NCBI RefSeq assembly: GCF_900117425.1
Contig: NZ_FPEH01000014.1
Span: 372,001-436,000 of the forward strand
DNA: 64,000 bases
Direction: 5' to 3'
Source of the DNA: Novosphingobium sp. NDB2Meth1
GTDB taxonomy: Bacteria; Pseudomonadota; Alphaproteobacteria; Sphingomonadales; Sphingomonadaceae
Shown here: positions 41,428 through 49,312 of the stretch, one piece after another
Layout of the letters: every line of letters starts with the position of its first letter
Numbering within the stretch: position 1 is the first letter of the stretch
Position numbers and translations under genes: made by a program
The notes under the pieces: model-generated
The model's input: the letters and a program-made list of their open reading frames with translations, nothing else
Told to the model about the DNA's origin: nothing
The model's database searches: none

Positions 41428-42165
41428 ATGTCCGAAGACCGTATCGCCGCGCTGGAAGGCAAGCTGGCCGAACTGGAGCGCCGCCTGACGGTGCGCGAGG
41501 ACGAGCTCGATATCCGCAAGCTGCAGCACCTCTATGGCTATCTGATCGACAAGTGCCTCTACCTCGAGACGGCGGACCTCTTCACCGACGACGGCGAAGT
41601 GCGCTTCTTCGGCGGCATCTGGAAGGGCAAGGAAGGCGTCAAGCGGCTCTATTGCGAGCGGTTCCAGAAGCGCTTCACCTATGGCAACAACGGCCCGATC
41701 GACGGCTTCCTGCTCGATCACCCGCAGCTGCAGGACATCATCCATATCCTGCCCGACGGCGTCACCGCGCTCGCCCGCGCGCGCTCGATGATGCAGGCCG
41801 GGCGCCACAAGGACTACGAAGGCGATGCCCCGCACCTCAAGGCGCGCCAGTGGTGGGAAGGCGGCATTTACGAGAACACCTACAAGAAGGTGGACGGGGT
41901 GTGGCGCATCCACATCCTCAACTACATGCCGCAGTGGCACGCCGATTTCGAACATGGCTGGGCCAACACGCCGCATGAATATTTGCCGTTCCCCAAGGTG
42001 ACCTATCCCACCGATCCGACCGGCCCCGACGCGCTGATCGAGGACCACTGGCTCTGGCCGACGCACAAGCTGGTGCCCTTCCACATGCCGCACCCGGTGA
42101 CGGGCGAGGAAATCGTGGCGCAGCGCTGGCAGGGTGATATCGACCGGGAAACGGCGCGGGGCTAG
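41428..42165 (+). CDS. NTF2/SnoaL-like protein, possible cofactor-free lyase
   Basis: A 245-residue protein with a short coiled N-terminus (residues 1-28) and a SnoaL-like domain, paralogous to 6635-7348. Shared features are LYGYLID near residue 36, FLLDHPQLQDIIHI near 92, QWWEGGIYENTYKKVDGVWRI near 143 and a His-rich C-terminus (WPTHKLVPFHMPHPV). Sphingomonad diarylpropane and phenylcoumaran formaldehyde lyases belong to this fold and lie near stilbene dioxygenases and ligW, so such a role is a strong hypothesis. Both paralogues have motif A in front. GGGAGAG precedes the ATG. Confidence 0.72.
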   Translation: MSEDRIAALEGKLAELERRLTVREDELDIRKLQHLYGYLIDKCLYLETADLFTDDGEVRFFGGIWKGKEGVKRLYCERFQKRFTYGNNGPIDGFLLDHPQLQDIIHILPDGVTALARARSMMQAGRHKDYEGDAPHLKARQWWEGGIYENTYKKVDGVWRIHILNYMPQWHADFEHGWANTPHEYLPFPKVTYPTDPTGPDALIEDHWLWPTHKLVPFHMPHPVTGEEIVAQRWQGDIDRETARG

Positions 42166-42185
42166 AAATCAAAGGCAATACATCC

Positions 42186-42294
42186 CCGTTCGTGTCGAGC
42201 GAAGTCGAGACACCACACGCAGCGCATGGTGTCTCGACTTCGGGTCTTCGACCCGAAGTTTATCCCGAGCCAGTCGAGGGGCTCGACACGAACG
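42186..42294. repeat. Long palindrome with internal insertion (repeat family 1)
   Basis: The left arm is the same 29-bp arm as at 13031. The right arm is interrupted by about 40 bases containing a further GGGTCTTCGACCC mini-palindrome. It lies between the NTF2-like gene and the aldehyde dehydrogenase gene, ending 34 bases before the start at 42329. Confidence 0.85.
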
Positions 42295-42328
42295 GTTGGG
42301 GGATTGTTGCTCCCTTAGGAGAGGTTGT

Positions 42329-43759
42329 GTGACCGCATACCCATCGCTGCACATGATGATCGCCGGGGAGCGCGTTTCCGGCGGAGGGCGCCGCACCCAT
42401 GCGGTGGTGAACCCCGCGACCGGCGAGACCATCGGCGAACTCCCGCTCGCCGAACCTGCCGATCTCGACCGCGCGCTGGAAGCAGCGCAGCGCGGGTTCA
42501 AGCTGTGGCGCAAGTCCACGCCGCAGCAGCGTGCCGCCGTTCTCAACGGCGCGGCGCGCCTGCTTCTGGAGCGGCAGGAAGACCTCGCGCGGATCGCCAC
42601 GCTGGAGCAAGGCAAACCGCTGGCGGAAGCACGGATCGAAGTGCTGATGAACGTGGGGCTCTTCCAGTTCTACGCGGGCGAGGTGTTCCGCATCTATGGG
42701 CGTACGCTGGTTCGGCCCGAGGGCATGCGCTCGACCGTGACGCACGAGCCGGTGGGGCCGGTCGCGGCCTTTGCGCCGTGGAACTTCCCGCTGGGCAATC
42801 CCGGGCGCAAACTGGGGGCGCCGATTGCGGCGGGCTGCTCGGTGATCCTGAAGGCGGCAGAGGAAACCCCCGCCTCGGCGCTCGGCGTCTTGCAGTGCCT
42901 GCTCGACGCGGGGCTGCCGGGCGAAGTCGCGCAAGCGGTATTCGGCGTGCCCGATGAAGTGAGCCGCCACTTGCTTGGTTCTCCGATCATCCGCAAGCTG
43001 AGCTTCACCGGCTCGACCGTGATCGGCAAGCATCTCGCCAAGCTGGCGGCAGAGGACATGAAGCGCACGACGATGGAACTGGGCGGCCACGGCCCGGTGC
43101 TGGTGTTCGGCGATGCGGACCTCGACCGCGTGCTCGATACGGTGGTGACGCAGAAGTACCGCAATGCCGGGCAGGTCTGCGTGAGCCCGACGCGCTTTAT
43201 CGTCGAGGAAAGCGTCTACGACCGGTTCCGCAATGCCTTTGCGGAGCGCGCGAAGGCGATTGCCGTTGGCAATGGTCTCGACGAAGCCACCCGCATGGGA
43301 CCGATGGCGAACCCGCGCCGGCCCGAGGCAATGGACCGGCTGATCGGCGATGCCGTGCAGCGCGGCGCGAAGCTGCATACGGGCGGTGAACGCGTCGGCA
43401 ATGCCGGGTTTTTCTATGCGCCTTCGGTGCTTTCGGACATTCCGCTGGACGCCGCGATCATGAACGAGGAGCCGTTTGGCCCCGTCGCGCTGATCAACGC
43501 CTATGCGGGCGAAGAAGCGATGATCGCGGAGGCGAACCGACTGCCCTATGGCCTCGCTGCCTTTGCCTGGACGCAGGACAGCAAGCGCCAGCAGCGCCTC
43601 GCGCGCGAGATCGAGGCCGGGATGGTGGGCATCAACACCAACATGATCGCCGGTGCGGATTCGCCCTTCGGCGGCGTGCGCTGGTCGGGCCATGGCGCGG
43701 AAGACGGGCCAGAAGGCGTGCAGGCCTGCATGGTGACCAAGGCGGTGCACGAGGGGTGA
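42329..43759 (+). CDS. Aldehyde dehydrogenase, aromatic aldehyde type
   Basis: A 476-residue aldehyde dehydrogenase with APWNFPLGN (149-157), FTGSTVIGKH (226-235), general base Glu250 (MELGGHG), nucleophile Cys284 (NAGQVCVSPTRF) and NEEPFGPVALI. The group includes vanillin dehydrogenases (LigV) and related enzymes that oxidise 5-formyl or 5-carboxy aromatic aldehydes. With ligW two genes on, a 5-carboxyvanillin to 5-carboxyvanillate step would fit directly. The GTG start at 42329 is supported by TTAGGAGAGG. Confidence 0.82.
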   Translation: MTAYPSLHMMIAGERVSGGGRRTHAVVNPATGETIGELPLAEPADLDRALEAAQRGFKLWRKSTPQQRAAVLNGAARLLLERQEDLARIATLEQGKPLAEARIEVLMNVGLFQFYAGEVFRIYGRTLVRPEGMRSTVTHEPVGPVAAFAPWNFPLGNPGRKLGAPIAAGCSVILKAAEETPASALGVLQCLLDAGLPGEVAQAVFGVPDEVSRHLLGSPIIRKLSFTGSTVIGKHLAKLAAEDMKRTTMELGGHGPVLVFGDADLDRVLDTVVTQKYRNAGQVCVSPTRFIVEESVYDRFRNAFAERAKAIAVGNGLDEATRMGPMANPRRPEAMDRLIGDAVQRGAKLHTGGERVGNAGFFYAPSVLSDIPLDAAIMNEEPFGPVALINAYAGEEAMIAEANRLPYGLAAFAWTQDSKRQQRLAREIEAGMVGINTNMIAGADSPFGGVRWSGHGAEDGPEGVQACMVTKAVHEG

Positions 43760-43858
43760 GCCGCTTTCCTGCGACCTGCGTGCCGATACAAGCCATGGCG
43801 GGGCCGGTGCGAGGCTGGTATGGCACCATTCTTTCCCACCCCTATTGCCGAGGCCACG

Positions 43859-44551
43859 ATGTATCGCGCAGCCAAAGCCGTCCTGACCGCACTCGCGGCG
43901 AGCCTTGCCGTGCCAGCCTGCGCGGCGGAAGAGGATACGCAGCTCTGGCTGGCAGCCACCGCCATGGTCGATGTGCCGCACGGCGAGGGTCGGCCGCCGC
44001 TCGTGGTCATGGCAGATACGCAGTACCGCTATTTCGGCAATGCTTCGCGCCTCGGCCAGAACCAGCTGCGCGCCTCGCTGGGCATTCGGGTCAACAAGAC
44101 CACGGTGCTTTCCCAAGGCTATGTCTACACCCGCACCTCCCCCTTGCCGGGCGTGATCACGCACGAGCATCGTCCGTTCCAGCAGGCGATGTTCCGCATT
44201 GCGGGCAACGGCAAGGGGACAACGCTGATCGGGCGGACTCGGCTCGAGGAGCGCATACTCGAAGGCTCGGGCGATGTGGCGCTGCGCGCGCGGCAATGGG
44301 TGCGGATGAACCAGCCGCTGGGCGGGGGCTTTGTCGGGATCGGCACGGCGGAAGTGTTCGTGAACGTCAACTCGGCCGATTGGGGGCCACGCGCGGGGTT
44401 CGATCAGTTCCGCCTGTTCGGCGGGATCGGCGTGCCGCTGGCGCGCGGTCTGTGGATCGAGGCCGGTTACATGAAGCAGTATGTCGCGCGCCATCGGCGC
44501 CCCGACCGAATGAATCACAATATCAGCCTGACCCTGTCACTGATCCGGTGA
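43859..44551 (+). CDS. DUF2490-type outer-membrane protein
   Basis: A 230-residue protein with a signal peptide (about residues 1-21, ACAAEED) and alternating strands typical of the DUF2490 family, beginning EDTQLWLAATAMVDVP and ending in repeated amphipathic strands (WIEAGYMKQYV, MNHNISLTLSL). These are predicted small outer-membrane beta-barrels of unknown function. An ATG at 43859 is preferred because it places the signal peptide at the N-terminus. It lies between the aldehyde dehydrogenase and ligW in the same direction. Confidence 0.65.
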   Translation: MYRAAKAVLTALAASLAVPACAAEEDTQLWLAATAMVDVPHGEGRPPLVVMADTQYRYFGNASRLGQNQLRASLGIRVNKTTVLSQGYVYTRTSPLPGVITHEHRPFQQAMFRIAGNGKGTTLIGRTRLEERILEGSGDVALRARQWVRMNQPLGGGFVGIGTAEVFVNVNSADWGPRAGFDQFRLFGGIGVPLARGLWIEAGYMKQYVARHRRPDRMNHNISLTLSLIR

Positions 44552-44585
44552 CAGCACGCGGGCTGGCAGACGCGAGAATCAGCCC

Positions 44586-45641
44586 ATGACGAGCGAACTC
44601 AGGACCGGCGGCCAGTACGGCTATCTGCGCATTGCCACAGAGGAAGCCTTCGCCACGCAGGAACAGATCGACGTTTTCCTGCGCATGATCCGCGAGGGGC
44701 AGGCCGACAAGGGCATGGTCTCGCTCTGGGGCTTCTATGCGACCAGCCCCTCTGAACGCGCGATGCAGATCATGGAGCGGCTGCTCGATCTGGGCGAGCG
44801 CCGCATTGCCGACATGGATGCGACCGGGATCGACAAGGCGATCCTTGCGCTGACCTCGCCGGGCGTGCAGCCGATGCTCGATCTCGACGAGGCCAAAGGC
44901 ATCGTCACCCGCGCCAATGACCGGCTGGCAGAGGCTTGTGCGAAGTATCCCGACCGCTTCATCGGGCTTGGCACCGTGGCGCCCCAGGACCCGGAATGGT
45001 CGGCAGCGGAAATCCGGCGCGGGGCGAGCGAGCTGGGCTTCAAGGGCATCCAGATCAACAGCCACACGCAGGGCGAATATCTCGACGATCCGAAGTTCGA
45101 TCCGATCTTCCGCGCGCTGTGTGATGTGGGGCAGCCGCTCTACATCCACCCCGCGACGCCGCCGGACAGCATGATCGGCCCGATGCTCGAATCCGGGCTC
45201 GACGGCGCGATTTTCGGCTTCGGGGTCGAGACGGGGATGCATCTCCTGCGCCTCATCACCATCGGCATTTTCGACAAGTATCCCGACCTGCAGATCATGG
45301 TCGGCCACATGGGCGAGGCGCTGCCCTACTGGCTCTACCGGCTCGACTACATGCACCAGGCGGGCGTGCGCTCGCAGCGCTACGAGCGGATGAAGCCGCT
45401 GAAGAAGACTATCGCCGAATACATGCGCTCCAACGTGCTCATCACCAATTCGGGCATGGCGTGGGAGCCGGCGATCAAGTTCTGCCAGCAGGTGGTGGGT
45501 GAGGACCGCGTGCTTTACGCGATGGATTATCCCTATCAGTATGTGGCGGATGAAGTGCGCGCGATGGATGCGATGGACATGAGCCCGGACCTCAAGAAGA
45601 AGTTCTTCCAGACCAACGCCGAGAGGTGGTTCAAGCTGTGA
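44586..45641 (+). CDS. ligW: 5-carboxyvanillate decarboxylase
   Basis: A 351-residue LigW, nearly co-linear with the Novosphingobium enzyme as I remember it. Metal ligands Glu19 (ATEEAF), His188 (LYIHPAT) and Asp314 (YAMDYPYQY) and the carboxylate-binding Arg58 (SPSER) fall at the same residue numbers as in that Mn-dependent enzyme; His241 (GHMGE) is also present. It decarboxylates 5-carboxyvanillate, an intermediate of biphenyl and phenylcoumaran lignin units, to vanillate in the cytoplasm. The vanillate would feed the LigM-like enzyme. The next gene's GTG overlaps its stop codon. Confidence 0.95.
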   Translation: MTSELRTGGQYGYLRIATEEAFATQEQIDVFLRMIREGQADKGMVSLWGFYATSPSERAMQIMERLLDLGERRIADMDATGIDKAILALTSPGVQPMLDLDEAKGIVTRANDRLAEACAKYPDRFIGLGTVAPQDPEWSAAEIRRGASELGFKGIQINSHTQGEYLDDPKFDPIFRALCDVGQPLYIHPATPPDSMIGPMLESGLDGAIFGFGVETGMHLLRLITIGIFDKYPDLQIMVGHMGEALPYWLYRLDYMHQAGVRSQRYERMKPLKKTIAEYMRSNVLITNSGMAWEPAIKFCQQVVGEDRVLYAMDYPYQYVADEVRAMDAMDMSPDLKKKFFQTNAERWFKL

Positions 45642-47233
45642 GCGAGGCCGGCGCGCTAAAGCTGCCCACTGTCGTCGCCAAGGGCGGGCGCTACGCGCTC
45701 CTCCTGCTCGCGCTGACGCAGGCGATGAGCCTGCTCGACCGCCAGATCCTCGCGATCCTGGCTCCGGCGATCAAGAAAGACCTCGGTGTCGGCGATGCGG
45801 AGATGGGGCTGCTTTACGGCACCGTCTTCGCGCTGTTCTACGCGCTTTTCTCGCTGCCGGTAGGGCGGCTCGCAGATGGCTGGGTGCGCACGCGGCTGCT
45901 CGCGATCAGCCTGCTGTTCTGGTCTGCCGCGACCGGCCTTGCGGGCCTGACCACCAGCTTTGCCATGCTCGCCCTCTCGCGGCTGGGTGTGGGGATCGGC
46001 GAGGCGGCGATGTCTCCGGCGGGCACATCGCTGCTCTATGACTACTGGCCGCGGCAGCAGCGCGGGTTCGTGATGGCGATCATGGCCTCCGCGATTGCGC
46101 TCGGGCTTGGCGGTTCGCTCATCCTTGGCGGGCTCGCAGCAAACTGGTGGGATGTCGCGCATCCGGGTACGGCGCTCAGGGGCTGGCAGTTCGCGTTCCT
46201 TGTCGCGGCGGCGCCCGGCTTCGTGCTTGCGGCTTTCCTGTGGACGTTGCGCGAGCCCGAGCGCGGGGTGATGGACGGCATCGCGACGCCGCCCGATCCG
46301 CGCCCGTTTGCCGCCAGCCTCGAGATGCTCGGCGCGGTGACGCCGGGCTTCCATCTCATCGTGATGCGCGCCCGCAAGGCCGGGGCCGCGATGATCGCCC
46401 GGAACCTTGTGCTGATCGGGGTGATCGCAGCAGCCATGGCCACGCTCACCATCACCAGCACCGCGATTTCGCCGCGCCCGCCGCTCGTGTTCGGCAGCGT
46501 GGCCATCAACCCGCATGCGCTGCAGTGGTCGGTGATCGGCTTCGGACTCGTCGTGATCGTCAACCTTGTGCAGGGTGTGAGCCTGTCCGACCCGCAGGCG
46601 AGCCGGGTGATCCGCGGTTCGCCCACGGTGATGATGTGCATGGCCGTCGGCACGCTGCAATCGGTGATCAACTACGGGATGATGGCGTTCAACCCCACCT
46701 TCCTGATCCGCACCTACCATCTCTCGCTGGGCGAGACGGCGCTGAAGTTCGGCTTCCTGTCGGCGGGCCTCGGCGTGGTCGGCCCGCTGCTGTGGGGCCC
46801 GCTCTCGGACTGGCTGCAGAAGCGCTATCCCGGTTCGGGCCGCGCTGCCGTGGCCGCGTTCGCCATGCTGACATCGCCGCTGCTGTCGGTCTGGGTCTAT
46901 TCGGCGCCTGATGCCGAGACCTTCTTCTGGCGCTTCGTCCCCTACAGCTTCATCCTGACCGGCTGGCTGCCGCCGCTCTACGCGATCATGTACGAGCAGG
47001 TGCTGCCCCGCATGCGCGGGCTGACCTCGAGCCTCTACCTCCTGATCATGACGATCCTCGGCCTCGGCATCGGCCCCTATGTGGTCGGGCTGCTCTCCGA
47101 TGCGACCGGCAACCTGCGCCTCGCGATGATGACCATCCAGTGGGTTGCGGTGCCGATCGCGGTGCTGCTGCTGCTGATCGCGCGGCGGGCGGAGCGGGAT
47201 GAGCAGGGGTTGCTGGCGCGGGCGGAAAGCTGA
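45638..47233 (+). CDS. MFS transporter (spinster-like)
   Basis: A 531-residue major facilitator with about twelve segments, starting with the typical SLLDRQILAILAPAIKKDLG (residues 32-51) and carrying GRLADGWVRTR in loop 2-3. The GTG start overlaps the ligW stop (GTGA), so the two are translationally coupled. Its likely job is to bring in the aromatic acid that LigW or the preceding aldehyde dehydrogenase uses. It has a longer central loop than the transporter at 39961. The family does not fix the substrate. Confidence 0.82.
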   Translation: MSEAGALKLPTVVAKGGRYALLLLALTQAMSLLDRQILAILAPAIKKDLGVGDAEMGLLYGTVFALFYALFSLPVGRLADGWVRTRLLAISLLFWSAATGLAGLTTSFAMLALSRLGVGIGEAAMSPAGTSLLYDYWPRQQRGFVMAIMASAIALGLGGSLILGGLAANWWDVAHPGTALRGWQFAFLVAAAPGFVLAAFLWTLREPERGVMDGIATPPDPRPFAASLEMLGAVTPGFHLIVMRARKAGAAMIARNLVLIGVIAAAMATLTITSTAISPRPPLVFGSVAINPHALQWSVIGFGLVVIVNLVQGVSLSDPQASRVIRGSPTVMMCMAVGTLQSVINYGMMAFNPTFLIRTYHLSLGETALKFGFLSAGLGVVGPLLWGPLSDWLQKRYPGSGRAAVAAFAMLTSPLLSVWVYSAPDAETFFWRFVPYSFILTGWLPPLYAIMYEQVLPRMRGLTSSLYLLIMTILGLGIGPYVVGLLSDATGNLRLAMMTIQWVAVPIAVLLLLIARRAERDEQGLLARAES

Positions 47234-47244
47234 GCCGTCAGCTT

Positions 47245-47643
47245 TCACCCCGCGAGCGCGGCATCCAGCGCAGCCGTATCGCTCAGCACCCAAAGCGCGC
47301 CGATCCGATCACCGGCGAATTCAAACAGTGCCGCGCCCTGCCACTCCACCCGCTGGCCGGTGGGCTCCACCCCGCGGAACGGCGCGGTGTGCGTGCCGGC
47401 AAAGCGCATCCGGGCAAACGCCTTGCCCTCTTCGGTGACGCAATCGACAATCGTGCAGTGGTAATCCGAAAGTGCCCCGCGCACGAAGCTGACCATGCCC
47501 CAGAACGCATCGCGGCCGATCACCGGGGCACCGAGCGAGCCCTGGAAATGGAAGTCGTCGGTGACCAGATCGTCGAGCGCGCCGCGTTCGCCGGCATTCC
47601 ACACCCGGCCGTAGAATGCGGAAACGAGGGAGTGCGTGCTCAT
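47245..47643 (-). CDS. SnoaL-like protein
   Basis: A 132-residue SnoaL-like/ester-cyclase-type protein: LVSAFYGRVWNAGERGALDDLVTDDFHFQGSLG at the start, GRDAFWGMVSFVRGALSDYHC and a final VEWQGAALFEFAGDRI. The ATG at 47643 overlaps the stop of the HNH protein gene (ATGA), so the two are co-translated. This is the smallest of the seven NTF2-like proteins in the window and the closest to ordinary ester-cyclase-like proteins, so an environmental-stress or general role is as likely as a catabolic one. Confidence 0.65.
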   Translation of the reverse strand: MSTHSLVSAFYGRVWNAGERGALDDLVTDDFHFQGSLGAPVIGRDAFWGMVSFVRGALSDYHCTIVDCVTEEGKAFARMRFAGTHTAPFRGVEPTGQRVEWQGAALFEFAGDRIGALWVLSDTAALDAALAG

Positions 47644-47993
47644 CAACGCCCCTTCTTCGCGATGCTCGCGTTGAAGTCGGGGTCCTTGTTCGCCACCCAG
47701 TCGACGAACTTGCGGATCGTGGGGTTTGCCAGCAGCTGCTCCACATCCATCCCGGCGCGCTGCAGTTCGGAATTGGTGAAGTTCGCGATCAGGGTGTTCT
47801 GACAGATCGGGTGCATCGGCACCGTCTCGCGCCCGCCGCGGCTCTTGGGGATCGGGTGGTGCCACACCACCGTCTCGCCGCAAGGGCGGCCGCAGAGCCA
47901 GCAGGGCGGCGGGGGCGGGGCCTCCGCGGCCTCGTCCTCATCATCGTCGCGCCAGCCGCCCTTGTTGTGCTTTCTTGCCATGCGCGCCGCCAT
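47643..47993 (-). CDS. HNH-type zinc protein
   Basis: A 116-residue protein with a zinc-binding and HNH-like arrangement: Cys31-X2-Cys34, His45-His46 (HHPIPKSRGG) and His61/Cys64. The N-terminus is charged and low in complexity (GGWRDDDEDEAAEAPPPPP), and the C-terminal half is helical. HNH proteins are often nucleases, but many small ones are not. A second ATG at 47981 could be the start. It overlaps a SnoaL-like gene by four bases, an odd pairing with no obvious shared role. Confidence 0.6.
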   Translation of the reverse strand: MAARMARKHNKGGWRDDDEDEAAEAPPPPPCWLCGRPCGETVVWHHPIPKSRGGRETVPMHPICQNTLIANFTNSELQRAGMDVEQLLANPTIRKFVDWVANKDPDFNASIAKKGR

Positions 47994-48017
47994 AGCGCGG
48001 CATCGGCAAGCGCGCCA

Positions 48018-49247
48018 TCACTTCGGCGCAGGCGCATTGGCGATGGCGTGGAAGTAGCTCAGCACTTCGCCCGTCAGCCATTCCGGCTCTACCGGCGGAT
48101 TGTAGCTCAGCTTCACAATCACCGTCCGCGTGGTCGGGTGGACATAGATGAACTGCCCCGCCAGCCCGACCGCGCTGTAGGCGCCGGGTTCCTTGTCGAC
48201 CTGCCAGGTCTGGTAGCCATAGCCCTCGAACTCGGCCTTGCGGCCATAGACGGCGGGGAAGGGGATCATCGTGGTCATTTGTCCCACCCAGCCCACGGGA
48301 ATCACCTGCTTGCCGTTTGCCTTGCCGCCGTCGAGCATCATCTGGCCGAGGCGGGCAAAATCGCGCAGCACGGCGTTGTAGCCCATGCCGTTGAGCGCAC
48401 GGCCCGTGCCATGCGGGCCGTCGGCCAGCCAGAAACCGCCTGCTTCGGCGCCGAGCGGCCCCCACAAGTGGCTGGCGGTGTAGGTCTCCAGCTTCTCGCC
48501 GGTGGCGCGCTCCAGAATCCACCCCAGCACGGCGGTATCGAGCGTGGCGTAGTTGAAGGTGCTGCCGGGCACGGTCTTCTTGCCGATGGTTACGGCCGGA
48601 TCGGCAAAGCGCATCTTGTTGCGCACGATCGCGTTCATGTGGATCGTCGCGGCAAGGCTGGGATGCTCGCCGAAATCGTAACGCTCCTCGTAGTCGACGC
48701 CCGAGCGCATCTGGAGGATCTGGCGGATCGTGGCATCGCCGTAGCCGCCCGCCTTGAGTTCAGGCACGTAGTCGCCTGCCTTGTCGTCCAGCGAGCGGAT
48801 CTTATGTTCATCGAGCGCGATGCCCACGAGCAGCGCGGTGATCGTCTTGGCCATCGAGAACGAGATGAAGTGCGTGGTGGCATCGGACTTGTTGCGATAG
48901 TCCTCGAAGACCACCTTGCCGTCCTTCATCACGAGGAGCGCGTTGGTGAAGGTGCGGTCGGCCCAGCCATCGTAGCCCATCACCATGCTGCCGGTGCTGT
49001 GCGCAGGCATGGCGAGCTTGGCGCCTTGTTCCAGCGGCCAGACCGGGCCGGAACGCGGCACGGCGCGGCTTTCGAAGACCTTGTCTGTGTCGCGGAAAGT
49101 GAAGCTGTTGACCGCCGGATTGAGCCACTGCTCGCGCATGGCAATGACAGCGGGGGAGGGGCCTGCGGGCGCGCTCTGCGCCGCCGCGGCCAAGGGGGAC
49201 AGGGCAACACTCGCAGCCAGAACGGCATGCCAAAGACGCAAGGACAT
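48018..49247 (-). CDS. Beta-lactamase-fold serine hydrolase, exported
   Basis: A 409-residue protein with a signal peptide (residues 1-24) and the class C beta-lactamase/esterase fold. The SxxK motif is SMAK near residue 132 and the Tyr motif is in FNYATLD near residue 230; the third motif is probably in the C-terminal part near HPTTRTV. These periplasmic or surface enzymes include esterases and transesterases. Motif A lies 22 bases upstream of the start, so it probably belongs to the same regulon; an esterase that frees aromatic acids from esters is a plausible role. Confidence 0.8.
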   Translation of the reverse strand: MSLRLWHAVLAASVALSPLAAAAQSAPAGPSPAVIAMREQWLNPAVNSFTFRDTDKVFESRAVPRSGPVWPLEQGAKLAMPAHSTGSMVMGYDGWADRTFTNALLVMKDGKVVFEDYRNKSDATTHFISFSMAKTITALLVGIALDEHKIRSLDDKAGDYVPELKAGGYGDATIRQILQMRSGVDYEERYDFGEHPSLAATIHMNAIVRNKMRFADPAVTIGKKTVPGSTFNYATLDTAVLGWILERATGEKLETYTASHLWGPLGAEAGGFWLADGPHGTGRALNGMGYNAVLRDFARLGQMMLDGGKANGKQVIPVGWVGQMTTMIPFPAVYGRKAEFEGYGYQTWQVDKEPGAYSAVGLAGQFIYVHPTTRTVIVKLSYNPPVEPEWLTGEVLSYFHAIANAPAPK

Positions 49248-49268
49248 CAGACTTCCTCTCTCCGGTTA

Positions 49269-49287
49269 TTGTTATGTGTAATAGCAA
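49269..49287. promoter_or_regulatory. Motif A operator candidate (serine hydrolase)
   Basis: TTGTTAT-GTGTA-ATAGCAA has the 7-5-7 layout with the outer TTG/CAA conserved. It lies between the dioxygenase stop at 49313 and the serine hydrolase start at 49247, which shows that the hydrolase has its own promoter. Confidence 0.55.
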
Positions 49288-49312
49288 TGGCCGAAGCAGG
49301 GGAAAACCCCTT

